Assembly (NCBI RefSeq): GCF_042657165.1
Contig: NZ_JBHSNJ010000013.1
Location: 248,001-312,000 of the forward strand
Reading direction: 5' to 3'
Source of the DNA: Agrilutibacter niabensis
GTDB taxonomy: Bacteria > Pseudomonadota > Gammaproteobacteria > Xanthomonadales > Xanthomonadaceae
Length of the DNA stretch: 64,000 nt
Positions 36,469-45,652 of the stretch are shown piece after piece; position 1 is the stretch's first letter, and every line of letters starts with the position of its first letter. Under the pieces are notes generated by a model. That model made no database searches. It was given only the letters and a program-made list of their open reading frames with translations, and had not been told where the DNA came from. The position numbers and the translations under genes were made by a program.

Positions 36469-39400
36469 ATGGCGAAGAAGCAGCCGACGATGACGCAGGA
36501 ACAGCGCGACGCGCACGAAGCGCGCATCGGCGAACTGCGCGCGAAGCGCCGCGCGCGGATGCGCTATCTCGCGATCCGCAGCGCCATCGCCGCCGGCGTG
36601 GTGGGGATCGCGTTGGTGGGGCTGCTGTACTGGCTGCTCACCACTGTCGGCGGTCGCGACGTGCTGCTGACGCAGATCAAGCAGCGCTTGCCGGCCGAAG
36701 CCAGCCTGACCTGGGACCGCGCCGAAGGGCCAGCCGCGGGTCCGCTGGTGCTGCACAACCTGCGCTTCTCCTATCTGATGGCGGACAAGGACGGACACCG
36801 CGATCCCCGGCATCCGCGCCCGCTCGAATTCACCGCGCGGCGCGCGATGCTCGATCCCGCACTGCGTCCGCTGCTGGGCCGCCTGCTGCGCCTGGATGCA
36901 CTGCAGATCGAAGGCGCGACGCTGGAGGTCCCCGAAAGCGACGAGCCCTTCGAGTTGCCGCGTTGGCCGGAATCGCTGCCCGGCATCAATCCGCCGCTCG
37001 CGCTGCAGGCCGACGATGTGCGCATCGACGGCCTGCGGGTGACCCAGGAGCGCCAACCGGTCATCGACGTGCGTCGCCTGCGCGCGGGCCTGGATGCGCG
37101 CGCAGGCACGCTGCACGTGGAGCGGCTCGATGCAGACACCGACCGCGGCCATTTCACCCTGCACGGTGACTACGCACCGCGCGACGACTACCGCATGGAC
37201 CTCGTCGCCACCGCGGTGCTGCCGGCCACCGCCGGCACGACCCAGCCGCGCCTGGGCCTGGTCGCGCGCGGCGACCTGTCGCGCATGGATGTCGGCATCG
37301 CTGGCCGTGCACCCGCGCCGGTACGCGCGACGCTGACCCTGCGTGGCAAGGAACAACCGCGCTGGAACCTGCATGCGCGCTCGGACGCGCTGGATCTCGC
37401 GTTGCTGACCGAAGGCAAGCCATCCGATACGCCGCTCGCATTGCGCTTCGATGCCGACGGCGTCGGTGGCGACATGAACCTGGCCGGGGAATTCACCCAC
37501 GGCGACCTCACGCGCGGCGGCTTCACCGCGACCGTGTTGCCGTCGAAGCTGCGGATCGAGAACCAGGTCCTCGAAGCGAACCCGCTGGCGCTGCGCATGT
37601 TCGACGGCATCGCGACGCTGCGTGGCCGCGCCGATTTCCGCGATCCGGACAATGCCACGCTGCGCTTCGCGGTCAACGCGCGCGGCCTGCAGTGGGGTGG
37701 CGCGAAGGCCACGCCGAAGACACCGGCGCAGGCCGCGGGCGACACGCCGGCGATCATCGCCGACGCCGACCTGGGCATCGCCGGCACGTTGCAGGAGTGG
37801 GCGGCGATCGGCCGCGCCACGCTCACCCGCGATGGCGAGCGCGCGCAGGTGACGTTCGACGGGCGCGGCAATGAAGCGCGAATGGTGCTGAAGACGCTGC
37901 ACGCGCAGATGCCGACCGGTGCCCTCGACGCCAGCGGCGAAGTCGCATGGCGCCCATCGCTGGGCTGGGACCTCACGGCCACGCTCGCCGGCTTCGATCC
38001 GGGTTACTTCGCGCCGGAATGGCCCGGCGCGTTGCGCGGCGGTTTCACCACCCGCGGACTTACCCGCGACGATGGTGGTCTTGATATCACCGTGGATGCG
38101 CCGCGACTCGATGGCCGCCTGCGCGGCCGCCCGCTGCAGGGGCGCGTCCGCTTCCTGATGCGCGGCGCGGCCACCGCGAATGCAGTCGACGAGTACGAAG
38201 GCGACGTCGCGCTGAGCCTGGGCGGCAGCCGCATCGATGCGAAGGGCAAGGTCGCCAGCACGCTCGATGTCGATGCGAAGTTCACGCCGTTGCAGCTCAA
38301 CGACCTGCTGCCCGACGGCGCCGGTACTTTGCGCGGCACGCTGAAACTCACCGGCGCGCGCACCGCGCCCAACATCGACGCCGACCTCACCGGCAGCGGC
38401 CTGGGCTACGCCGGCTATCGCGCCGACAGCTTCAGCGCGCAGGGGCACCTGCCGTGGCGCGGCGGCAATGGACAGCTCGCGATCCGTGCCAGCGGCCTCG
38501 ACATCGGCGCGCCGGTCGACACGGTCACGCTGGATGCGCGCGGCGCGGTGGAGAACCTGCAACTGCAGGGCGAAGCGCGCGGCGAGATCGGCACGCTCGC
38601 GCTCGCCGGCAACGCGGCCAAGCGCGGCAACACCTGGCAGGGCACGCTCGCATCGCTGCAACTGGCGCCGGTGAAGGGTGCGCAGTGGCGCCTGCAGCAG
38701 CCCGCGCAGTTCCGCGGGGATGGCCGCAGCGGCGCCTTGTCGAATGCCTGCCTGGCCTCCAGCGGCGGCGGTTCGCTGTGCGCGAACGCGGACTGGCCGC
38801 GCCGCGGCCTCGACGTGCGCGCCGATGCGCTGCCATTGACGCTGGCGCTTCCGTATCTGCCCGAGCGCAGCGACCGGCGCCCGTGGATCCTGCGCGGCGA
38901 GATCGCGGTCGATGCCCGTTTGCGTCCGGTGGGCAACAGCTGGCGCGGCACTGCGCACGTGACCTCGGCCGGCGGTGGCATGAAGTTCAGCGAGCGCTCC
39001 CGCACCGAGATCCTCCGCTACGGCGGTCTCGACCTCACCGCCAGCTTCGATCCGCGACGCATCACCGCCGAATTGCGCAGCACGCTCAACGATGACGGTC
39101 GCGTCGAAGCGCGCATCGCCACCGGTTGGGACGCCTACGCGCCGCTCGCGGGCGAGGTCGCGGTCAACACCGACGAGCTGACGTGGATGGAGCTGTTCTC
39201 GCCCGACATCGTCGAGCCCAAGGGACAGCTCGACGGCCGCATCTCGCTGGCGGGCACGCGCGCGAAACCGCTGCTCGGCGGCAACGCGCGCCTGACCCGC
39301 TTCACCACCGAGGTGCCGGCGCTCGCGATCACCCTGCAGGACGGCGACGTGCGCCTGGATGCTCTGCCCGATGGCACCGCGCGCATCGCCGGCCAGGTGC

Positions 39401-40398
39401 GGTCCGGCGAAGGCACCCTGCACATCGCCGGCACCTTGGGCTGGCAGGGCGACGACACGCCGCTGGTGCTCACGCTCAAGGGCGACAACGTGCTGTTGTC
39501 CGACACCCGCGACCTGCGCGCCGTCGTCAATCCCGACGTGCAGGTGCGCTACGCCGCGAAGCAGCCGATCCAGGTGACCGGCACCGTGACCGTGCCGTCC
39601 GCGCGCATCGACCTGGAGCGCCTCGACGAAGGCGTGTCCGCGTCGCCCGACGTGGTCGTGCTCGATCCGGTCGATCCGGAAGACACCGGCGAGCTACCGC
39701 TCGACATGGACCTGACCCTCGCCCTGGGCGAGGACGTGAAGCTCTCCGGCTTCGGCCTCGACGGCTCGCTGGGCGGGCGCCTGCGCGTGCGTGCGCGCCC
39801 GGGCCGCGAGATGACCGCGAGCGGCCGCCTCGACGTCGAGGGCCGCTACACCGCCTACGGCCAGGAGCTGCAGGTCACCCGCGGCGAACTGGTGTGGTCG
39901 AACGGCCCCGTCGCCGATCCCATCCTCAACATCCGCGCCGAACGCGAAGTCGGCGACGTCACCGCCGGTATCGACGTCACCGGCCGCGCCTCGTCACCGC
40001 AGGCGAAGGTGTGGAGCGATCCGGCGAGTTCGCAATCCGAGGCGTTGTCGTACCTCGCGCTGGGCCGCCCGTTGGCGAGCGCGAGCGGCGACGAAACCCG
40101 CCAGCTCAATGCCGCCGGCGCCGCGCTGGCGGCCGGCGGCGGCATGCTCGCCTCGCAGCTGGGCGCCGCGATCGGCCTCGACGACGCCGGCGTGACGGAA
40201 AGCCGCGCGCTGGGCGGCAGCGTGCTCGGCATCGGCAAGTACCTGTCGCCGAAGGTGTACGTCGGCTACGGCGTCTCGCTGCTCGGCACCGGCCAGGTGC
40301 TCACGCTCAAATACCTGCTGCGCAAGGGCTTCGACATCGAGATCGAATCCAGCACGGTGGAGAACCGCGCATCGGTCAACTGGCGCAAGGAGAAGTGA
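36469..40398 (+). CDS. tamB: Translocation and assembly module protein TamB
   Basis: 1309 residues. A lysine/arginine-rich N-terminus leads into one membrane anchor (about 38-58). The rest is the long periplasmic beta-taco of AsmA/TamB proteins, ending in the DUF490 domain with GRPLASASG, GIGKYLSPKVYVGYG and VNWRKEK at the C-terminus. TamB spans the periplasm and works with TamA; the family is now linked to bulk phospholipid transfer. Its stop overlaps the next gene (TGATG). Confidence 0.94.
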   Translation: MAKKQPTMTQEQRDAHEARIGELRAKRRARMRYLAIRSAIAAGVVGIALVGLLYWLLTTVGGRDVLLTQIKQRLPAEASLTWDRAEGPAAGPLVLHNLRFSYLMADKDGHRDPRHPRPLEFTARRAMLDPALRPLLGRLLRLDALQIEGATLEVPESDEPFELPRWPESLPGINPPLALQADDVRIDGLRVTQERQPVIDVRRLRAGLDARAGTLHVERLDADTDRGHFTLHGDYAPRDDYRMDLVATAVLPATAGTTQPRLGLVARGDLSRMDVGIAGRAPAPVRATLTLRGKEQPRWNLHARSDALDLALLTEGKPSDTPLALRFDADGVGGDMNLAGEFTHGDLTRGGFTATVLPSKLRIENQVLEANPLALRMFDGIATLRGRADFRDPDNATLRFAVNARGLQWGGAKATPKTPAQAAGDTPAIIADADLGIAGTLQEWAAIGRATLTRDGERAQVTFDGRGNEARMVLKTLHAQMPTGALDASGEVAWRPSLGWDLTATLAGFDPGYFAPEWPGALRGGFTTRGLTRDDGGLDITVDAPRLDGRLRGRPLQGRVRFLMRGAATANAVDEYEGDVALSLGGSRIDAKGKVASTLDVDAKFTPLQLNDLLPDGAGTLRGTLKLTGARTAPNIDADLTGSGLGYAGYRADSFSAQGHLPWRGGNGQLAIRASGLDIGAPVDTVTLDARGAVENLQLQGEARGEIGTLALAGNAAKRGNTWQGTLASLQLAPVKGAQWRLQQPAQFRGDGRSGALSNACLASSGGGSLCANADWPRRGLDVRADALPLTLALPYLPERSDRRPWILRGEIAVDARLRPVGNSWRGTAHVTSAGGGMKFSERSRTEILRYGGLDLTASFDPRRITAELRSTLNDDGRVEARIATGWDAYAPLAGEVAVNTDELTWMELFSPDIVEPKGQLDGRISLAGTRAKPLLGGNARLTRFTTEVPALAITLQDGDVRLDALPDGTARIAGQVRSGEGTLHIAGTLGWQGDDTPLVLTLKGDNVLLSDTRDLRAVVNPDVQVRYAAKQPIQVTGTVTVPSARIDLERLDEGVSASPDVVVLDPVDPEDTGELPLDMDLTLALGEDVKLSGFGLDGSLGGRLRVRARPGREMTASGRLDVEGRYTAYGQELQVTRGELVWSNGPVADPILNIRAEREVGDVTAGIDVTGRASSPQAKVWSDPASSQSEALSYLALGRPLASASGDETRQLNAAGAALAAGGGMLASQLGAAIGLDDAGVTESRALGGSVLGIGKYLSPKVYVGYGVSLLGTGQVLTLKYLLRKGFDIEIESSTVENRASVNWRKEK

Positions 40399-41153
40399 TG
40401 GACACGATGCCGCAGACCCGCCGCCATGCGGTCGATGACGTGCGCCGTCAGCTCCTGCGTCGCGGCTGGCCGCGCCTGGAGATGCTGTTGCTGGTGATGC
40501 TGACCGGTGGCGCGGGCTTCGTCGCCTCGTTCCTGCTGCTGCGCGGCGGCTTCGACGACATGTGGATGCGCTATCCGCTCGCCATGGCCGTGGCCTATGC
40601 CGTGTTCCTGGGGTTGTTGTGGCTGTGGCTGCACACGCGCTCGAGCGACTGGGCCGACGCGCTGGCCGATGCCGCGACCGACATCGACATGCGCGGAGGC
40701 GGTTGGGGTGGCGACGGTGGACGCAGCGGTGGCGGGGGCGCAAGCGCGTCCTACGATTCTCCGTCGCTCGAGGACGGCGTGCTGGATGCCGTGGCCGATC
40801 CTGTCGGCACGGCGATCGGTTCGGTCGCGGAGGCGGACGAAGCGGCCATTCCGCTGGCGGCCGTCCTGCTGGTCGCCGCCTTGGCCGCGGTACTGCTGCT
40901 CTCGTCGCTGTTCGTGGTGTGGTCGGCGCCGGTGTTGTTCGCCGAGTTGCTGGTCGACAGCCTGCTCGCGGCGGGCCTGTACCGCCGCCTGCGCCGCGTG
41001 CAACCGCGGTACTGGCTGGAAACCGCCGTGCGCCGCACCTGGCTGCCGTTCCTGCTCACCCTGGCGCTGGTGACCGCCGCCGGCTGGGGCATGGCGAAGT
41101 ACGCGCCCGAGGCGCACTCGCTGGGTGAAGTGGTCGCGCACGGCCGCACGTAA
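40398..41153 (+). CDS. Predicted polytopic membrane protein downstream of tamB
   Basis: 251 residues, starting on the tamB stop. Four or five hydrophobic helices are visible: about 29-49, 59-78, 150-180 (long, possibly two) and 214-232. The soluble loop between helices 2 and 3 is glycine-rich (GGGWGGDGGRSGGGGAS) and then acidic. I do not recognise a family with confidence. The coupling to tamB suggests an envelope role, as inference only. It converges on the sialidase-like gene with 18 bp between stops. Confidence 0.8.
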   Translation: MDTMPQTRRHAVDDVRRQLLRRGWPRLEMLLLVMLTGGAGFVASFLLLRGGFDDMWMRYPLAMAVAYAVFLGLLWLWLHTRSSDWADALADAATDIDMRGGGWGGDGGRSGGGGASASYDSPSLEDGVLDAVADPVGTAIGSVAEADEAAIPLAAVLLVAALAAVLLLSSLFVVWSAPVLFAELLVDSLLAAGLYRRLRRVQPRYWLETAVRRTWLPFLLTLALVTAAGWGMAKYAPEAHSLGEVVAHGRT

Positions 41154-41171
41154 GCGGCACGCGCGGCGGCG

Positions 41172-42446
41172 TCAGGAGCCGATGACCGCAGCGTGCAGTT
41201 GCGGCGCCGCGTCGACGACGTCGGTCCACACCAGATAGGCCTTGCCGGCCTGCACGGTCAGCTGCGGGAAGCCGGTACCGCGTCCGCGCCCCTGCAACTT
41301 CGCCACTTCGATCCGTTGCAGCTCGCGGCTGAGGTCGGGGGTGTAGCGCGCCAGTTGCAGCGTCTGGCCGACGGCACCTTCGCGCACCCAGGCGACCCAT
41401 GCGGCGCCGTCGTCGAAGGCGACATCGACGCGACCCTGCACGGCGTCGCCGCTGTCGATGGTCACCGGCGCGCCGAAGCGGTCGCCGGCATCGGCCGAGC
41501 GCGCGAGCTTCAGCGTCGGAGTATTTCCTGCGGCGGTATACCAGCCGACCAGCACATCGTTGCCGTGCGCGGCGATCGCCGGGCCGTTGACCGGGCAGGC
41601 GGGCATCGTCCAGTTGTCGGCATGGACGAGGTGCGGTGTGGTCCAGGCGCCGTCCTGCAGGCGCGCGACCGCGATGTCGCGGATCTCTTCCGGCGTGCGG
41701 TCGCGGAACACCAGCAGCGGGCCGCGCGCTGTCATCGCGACATCGGTCTGGCAGCAATCGCAGGTCATCGCATCGAGCTGCGCTTCGCCGTGGCGCTGCA
41801 GCTGCGTGTCGAACGTCGCCGCGCGCAGGGTCATCGCGTCACCGTGCTCGTCGCGGCCGCCATGGCCGGCGTGCGCGTTGTCGTCACTGCCGGCGGCTTC
41901 GCGGCCATCCAGCCAGGCCACACCAAGCGCGTCGCGCGCGGCGGGCCACAACGAAACGAAGCCATGCTCGGCCGGCGTGCCGTCGTTGTTGACCAGCACG
42001 GGTTTCGCCCAGGTCCTGCCGCCATCGCTCGAGCGTGTCATCGCGACGTCGTAGGCGTAGGTCGCCGACGCCGATTTCTGCAGCCAATGCGCCCACAGCG
42101 CACCGTCTCCGGTGGCGGCCAGGTGCGGCGTGTCGGCCCAGTTCACGAACCAGTCGTCGCCCTGGGCGATCGTCTGCGCCGCGCTCCATTGCCCGCGGTC
42201 GTAGACCGCGAACATCAGCGCGTGGCCTTGTTGCCGCGGCTCGACCCACGACAGCAACAGGCGGCCGTCGGGTGCGCTGATCAGGTCGGGTTGCGCCGCG
42301 GCGGCGCTGACCGGCAAGGCCCAGGTTCGCGCCGCGAACGCGGTTGCTACCGGCGCGACAGCCGCGGGCTGCGCGGGCGTGGCGTCACGCGTGCATGCGC
42401 CGGCGAACAGCGCGGCAGTCAGTGTCAGGACAAGGGTCGGCTTCAT
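41172..42446 (-). CDS. Sialidase-like beta-propeller lipoprotein
   Basis: 424 residues from ATG 42446. KPTLVLTLTAALFAGAC is a lipoprotein signal. One clear Asp-box, RSSDGGRTWAKPV, and repeated WxD-type strands indicate a six-bladed sialidase/BNR propeller. The catalytic Arg triad, Tyr and Asp of true sialidases are not evident, so enzyme activity is doubtful. A CDCCQTD cluster in the middle could bind a metal or form disulfides in the periplasm. A His-rich stretch (NAHAGHGGRDEHGD) is nearby. Substrate and role are unknown. Confidence 0.8.
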   Translation of the reverse strand: MKPTLVLTLTAALFAGACTRDATPAQPAAVAPVATAFAARTWALPVSAAAAQPDLISAPDGRLLLSWVEPRQQGHALMFAVYDRGQWSAAQTIAQGDDWFVNWADTPHLAATGDGALWAHWLQKSASATYAYDVAMTRSSDGGRTWAKPVLVNNDGTPAEHGFVSLWPAARDALGVAWLDGREAAGSDDNAHAGHGGRDEHGDAMTLRAATFDTQLQRHGEAQLDAMTCDCCQTDVAMTARGPLLVFRDRTPEEIRDIAVARLQDGAWTTPHLVHADNWTMPACPVNGPAIAAHGNDVLVGWYTAAGNTPTLKLARSADAGDRFGAPVTIDSGDAVQGRVDVAFDDGAAWVAWVREGAVGQTLQLARYTPDLSRELQRIEVAKLQGRGRGTGFPQLTVQAGKAYLVWTDVVDAAPQLHAAVIGS

Positions 42447-42497
42447 GCGCGCAGGGTAGCGCCTGGCGAGCGGCATGCCGAGCCGCGCCCGTCACGC

Positions 42498-44402
42498 TTA
42501 CGCGACGCGTTCGCGCCGCTGGCGGGTCAGGTGTACGAGCAGCAGCGAGATCGCCGCCGGGGTCATCCCGGGAATGCGCTGCGCCTGGCCGACGGTTTGG
42601 GGCCGCACGCGCTGCAGCTTCTGGGTCACTTCCGCCGACAGCCCGCGCACGGCGGCGTAGTCGAAGCCGGGCGGGATCGCGGTGCCCTCGTGCCGCTGCT
42701 GGCGTTCGATCTCCTCGCGCTGGCGGTCGAGGTAGCCCGAGTACTTCACGCCGATCTCCACCTGCTCGGCCACCGCGGGATCATCGACGGCGGGACCGAG
42801 CGAGGCCACGGCCATCAGCTTCGCGTAGTCCAGTTCCGGTCGCTTGAGCAGGTCGCGTGCGCTGGTCTCGCGGGTGATCTCGATGCCGAGGGTCGCTTTG
42901 ATCTCGCGGCCGAGTGCGTTGGTGGGCGCGGCCCACACGGCGTTCAATCGCGATTCCTCGCGCGCGATCGCCTCGCGCTTGGCATCGAACGCGGCCCAGC
43001 GCGCGTCATCGACCAGGCCGAGCTCGCGGCCCACCGGCGTCAGGCGCAGGTCGGCGTTGTCTTCGCGCAGCTGCAGGCGGTATTCGGCGCGCGAGGTGAA
43101 CATGCGGTACGGCTCGGACGTGCCGTGGGTGATCAGGTCGTCGACCAGCACGCCGATGTAGGCCTCGTCGCGGCGTGGGCTCCAGCCTTCGGCGCCGCGC
43201 ACGAAGCGCGCGGCATTGGCGCCGGCGAGCAGGCCTTGCGCCGCCGCTTCCTCGTAACCGGTGGTGCCGTTGATCTGCCCGGCGAAGAACAGGCCTTCGA
43301 CAGCCTTGGTTTCCAGCGTGGTCTTCAGGCCGCGCGGATCGAAGAAGTCGTATTCGATCGCGTAGCCGGCACGGGTGATGTGCGCGTGCTCGAAGCCGCG
43401 GATCGAGCGCACGAGGTCGAGCTGCACGTCGAACGGCAGCGAGGTGGAGATGCCGTTGGGATAGATCTCCGCGACATCCAGCCCTTCGGGCTCGACGAAG
43501 ATCTGGTGGCTGGCCTTCTCGGCGAAGCGCACGACCTTGTCCTCGATCGACGGGCAGTAGCGCGGGCCGATGCCTTCGATCTGGCCGGTGTACAGCGGCG
43601 AACGGTCGAGCGCGCCGCGGATGATCTCGTGGGTGCGCTCGCTGGTGTGGGTGATCCAGCACGACACCTGGCGCGGATGGTCGGCGTGCGAGCCGAGGAA
43701 GGACATCACCGGGCGCGGGTCGTCGCCGGGTTGCTCCTCCATCACCGAGTAGTCGAGCGTGCGGCCGTCGATACGCGGCGGCGTGCCGGTCTTCAGGCGG
43801 TCGACCACGAACGGGCCTTCGCGCAGCTTGTGCGCCAGGGCGATCGCCGGCGGATCGCCGGCACGGCCGGCGGCGTAGGTGGTCTGGCCGACGTGGACCT
43901 TGCCGGCGAGGAAGGTGCCCGCCGTCAGCACCACCGCGGGCGCGGTGAAGGTCAGGCCGGTCTGGGTGACCACGCCGGTGACCTTGCCGTTGTCGGACGT
44001 GCTGTTTGAAAACAGGATGTCGTCGACCGCGGACTGGAACAGGGTGAGGTTGGGCTGGCTCTCCACCGCGCGGCGGATGAAGGCGCGGTACAGCGCGCGG
44101 TCGGCCTGGCAGCGCGTCGCCCGCACGGCGGGCCCCTTGCTGGCGTTCAGGCGCCGCCACTGGATGCCGGCGGCATCGGCGGCACGCGCCATGACGCCGC
44201 CGAGGGCGTCGATCTCCTTGACCAGGTGGCCCTTGCCGATGCCGCCGATCGCCGGGTTGCAGCTCATGGCGCCGACGGTTTCCACCGAATGCGTGAGCAG
44301 CAGCGTGCGCGCACCGGCGCGCGCCGAGGCGAGGGCCGCCTCGGTGCCGGCGTGGCCACCGCCGACCACGATCACGTCGTATTGGTAGAAGGACTGGGAC
44401 AA
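42498..44402 (-). CDS. mnmG: tRNA uridine-5-carboxymethylaminomethyl synthesis enzyme MnmG
   Basis: 634 residues from TTG 44402. No ATG or GTG is close, and this codon gives SQSFYQYDVIVVGGGHAG, matching the normal length (629 in E. coli). The FAD fingerprint GGGHAG is at 12-17; NPAIGGIGKGHLVKEIDALGG and the cysteine in PRYCPSIEDK are the family signatures. With MnmE it modifies U34 of several tRNAs. The 555 bp upstream carry no gene but hold a small-RNA candidate on the opposite strand. Confidence 0.96.
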   Translation of the reverse strand: MSQSFYQYDVIVVGGGHAGTEAALASARAGARTLLLTHSVETVGAMSCNPAIGGIGKGHLVKEIDALGGVMARAADAAGIQWRRLNASKGPAVRATRCQADRALYRAFIRRAVESQPNLTLFQSAVDDILFSNSTSDNGKVTGVVTQTGLTFTAPAVVLTAGTFLAGKVHVGQTTYAAGRAGDPPAIALAHKLREGPFVVDRLKTGTPPRIDGRTLDYSVMEEQPGDDPRPVMSFLGSHADHPRQVSCWITHTSERTHEIIRGALDRSPLYTGQIEGIGPRYCPSIEDKVVRFAEKASHQIFVEPEGLDVAEIYPNGISTSLPFDVQLDLVRSIRGFEHAHITRAGYAIEYDFFDPRGLKTTLETKAVEGLFFAGQINGTTGYEEAAAQGLLAGANAARFVRGAEGWSPRRDEAYIGVLVDDLITHGTSEPYRMFTSRAEYRLQLREDNADLRLTPVGRELGLVDDARWAAFDAKREAIAREESRLNAVWAAPTNALGREIKATLGIEITRETSARDLLKRPELDYAKLMAVASLGPAVDDPAVAEQVEIGVKYSGYLDRQREEIERQQRHEGTAIPPGFDYAAVRGLSAEVTQKLQRVRPQTVGQAQRIPGMTPAAISLLLVHLTRQRRERVA

Positions 44403-44493
44403 GGCGGGCAACCCGAACTGGAGGGCAGATTTTACGTGAGAAATCAGGTGCTTGCTTCCGCTGCGCGATGGCCCGGCCGGGCGCGGTCTAACT

Positions 44494-44509
44494 TGGCACG
44501 CATCCTGCG
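44494..44509 (+). promoter_or_regulatory. Sigma-54 (RpoN) -24/-12 promoter match
   Basis: TGGCACGCATCCTGCG has GG at 44495-44496 and GC at 44507-44508, exactly ten bases apart, with the full TGGCACG half. The -12 half reads CTGC rather than the consensus TTGC. It points away from mnmG into a stretch without a + strand gene, and a strong terminator follows about 110 bp later. Transcription should start near 44520. Confidence 0.65.
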
Positions 44510-44519
44510 TAACTCCCAT

Positions 44520-44632
44520 GCACCTCAGCGGGGCAGGCGCTAGACGCCGGCTGGATTTGGAACAGGGGCTGGCCAAGCGCTCGCGGGGGAAGCACGGGGG
44601 TCGAATGTCGGGGGACGTTCGACCCCTTTTTT
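44520..44632 (+). ncRNA. Candidate sigma-54-dependent small RNA, about 113 nt
   Basis: Bounded by the -24/-12 promoter and the intrinsic terminator. No convincing coding frame with a ribosome site lies inside. A small hairpin (GGCG, loop CTAGA, CGCC) occurs near 44535-44547, then a single-stranded-looking part, then the terminator stem, which is the usual layout of a trans-acting sRNA. The start is estimated from promoter geometry. I cannot match it to a named RNA family from memory. Confidence 0.55.
44597..44632 (+). terminator. Strong intrinsic terminator
   Basis: A 13-bp stem (44597-44609 with 44614-44626, one G-T pair) closes on a GGGG loop and is followed by six Ts at 44627-44632. No annotated + strand gene precedes it, so it needs an RNA to end. 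Confidence 0.9.
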
Positions 44633-44958
44633 ATGCCTGCGCGCCGGCTTCGTGATGAGGGTCACGAGTTGGATGTGACCGCGCCCGAACTTCGGACGTT
44701 CCGGATCGGCGAACCAGGATTGGGCACTGGGGCGGGGATGGCGCGGAAGGAAGGGAGCCGGCGTCCAACGAAGGCGGAACAGGGGGGATCCGTGATTCTT
44801 CGTCGGACGCCGACATCGGCGCTGGCCATCTTTCACTGAGCCCGCCACGTCTAAATGCGACGCAACCGGTCAGTGCTTGCAGCTTGCCGTCACTCCGCGG
44901 GCAGTGCAAGCCTCCGGCAGCGTGGTTTTGTGACGCAGTGCCCCGCTGGGTACGCGCG
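44633..44958. other. Gene-free interval with unexplained inverted repeats
   Basis: No coding frame here has plausible composition or a ribosome site. Three inverted repeats are visible: GGTCAC/GTGACC at 44660-44665 and 44675-44680; a 13-bp arm pair with one mismatch at 44760-44772 and 44799-44811 (GGCGTCC...GGACGCC); and GCTTGCA/TGCAAGC at 44875-44881 and 44905-44911. None is followed by a T-run. They could be protein-binding sites or parts of a second structured RNA. Confidence 0.5.
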
Positions 44959-45528
44959 TTATCGGGGTTCGTGCACGTTGCCGGATTGGCGACGGCGGGG
45001 TTCCTGCGTGCGCTGGGTGGTTGGGGCGGTCTGCCCGGTGCGTGACCCGTCGTTGCGGGTTTCGCGGCGCGGGGCTTCGCGTGTCGCCGGCTGCGGCTGC
45101 GGCCGGATGATGCCCTGGGCCTCCAGCGCACCACCGGCGACTTCACCCATGCGACGGCGACGGTTCGGATCCCGCCACGGCGGCGGATTGTCGCCGTCGC
45201 TGTCGTCGTCGCGGGGTGGGCGTGGACGGGGCGTGCCGTCTACCGTCGGCCTGCGGTGGTGGTGGTGATGGTGGCGATACGGGGAGTAGCCGTAGTAGGG
45301 ATAGCCATAGCCATAGCCGTAGCGGTACGGGTAGCCGTAGTAGTTGTAGTAGCCGTACGGGTAGTAGCCGTAGCCGTAGGGGTAGCCGTAGCCATACCCA
45401 TAGCCGTGATACCGGTATTCGACGCTGGGCTGGCCGTAGTAGTAACCGTCGCGATAGCTGTAACCGGCGCTGACGCAGCCGCCCAGCAGGCCTGCAAGCA
45501 GGGCTGGAAGCAGAAGTTTGCGGATCAT
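44959..45528 (-). CDS. Tyr/Gly-rich lipoprotein with natural hexahistidine
   Basis: 189 residues. MIRKLLLPALLAGLLGGC is a lipoprotein signal with Cys18. Residues 23-84 contain 30 tyrosines in GY, YG, YP and YY repeats, then comes RHHHHHHRR (His86-91), an Asp/Pro-rich linker and an Arg/Thr/Gln-rich tail. No globular domain is recognisable. The sequence is low complexity and is coded by a degenerate GCCGTA-type repeat. Comparable YXD-like lipoproteins occur in proteobacteria without assigned function. The tyrosines and histidines suggest metal or surface binding, or phase-separating behaviour, as speculation. Confidence 0.75.
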   Translation of the reverse strand: MIRKLLLPALLAGLLGGCVSAGYSYRDGYYYGQPSVEYRYHGYGYGYGYPYGYGYYPYGYYNYYGYPYRYGYGYGYPYYGYSPYRHHHHHHRRPTVDGTPRPRPPRDDDSDGDNPPPWRDPNRRRRMGEVAGGALEAQGIIRPQPQPATREAPRRETRNDGSRTGQTAPTTQRTQEPRRRQSGNVHEPR

Positions 45529-45652
45529 GGCGGAACCCCCCGGGGTGTGAGCGCCAGCTTCGTCCCGCCGCTTTGAACTCGCGCTTAATTTTTTGGCCGC
45601 CGCCGTGCCCGCGCCGACTCGTCAGAGTGGCCGCCGCGTTAGCATCTGCCCG

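Noticed and set aside
44452..44655. 67-codon frame over the sRNA candidate
   Set aside because: No ribosome site, it runs through the terminator stem, and the composition is not gene-like.
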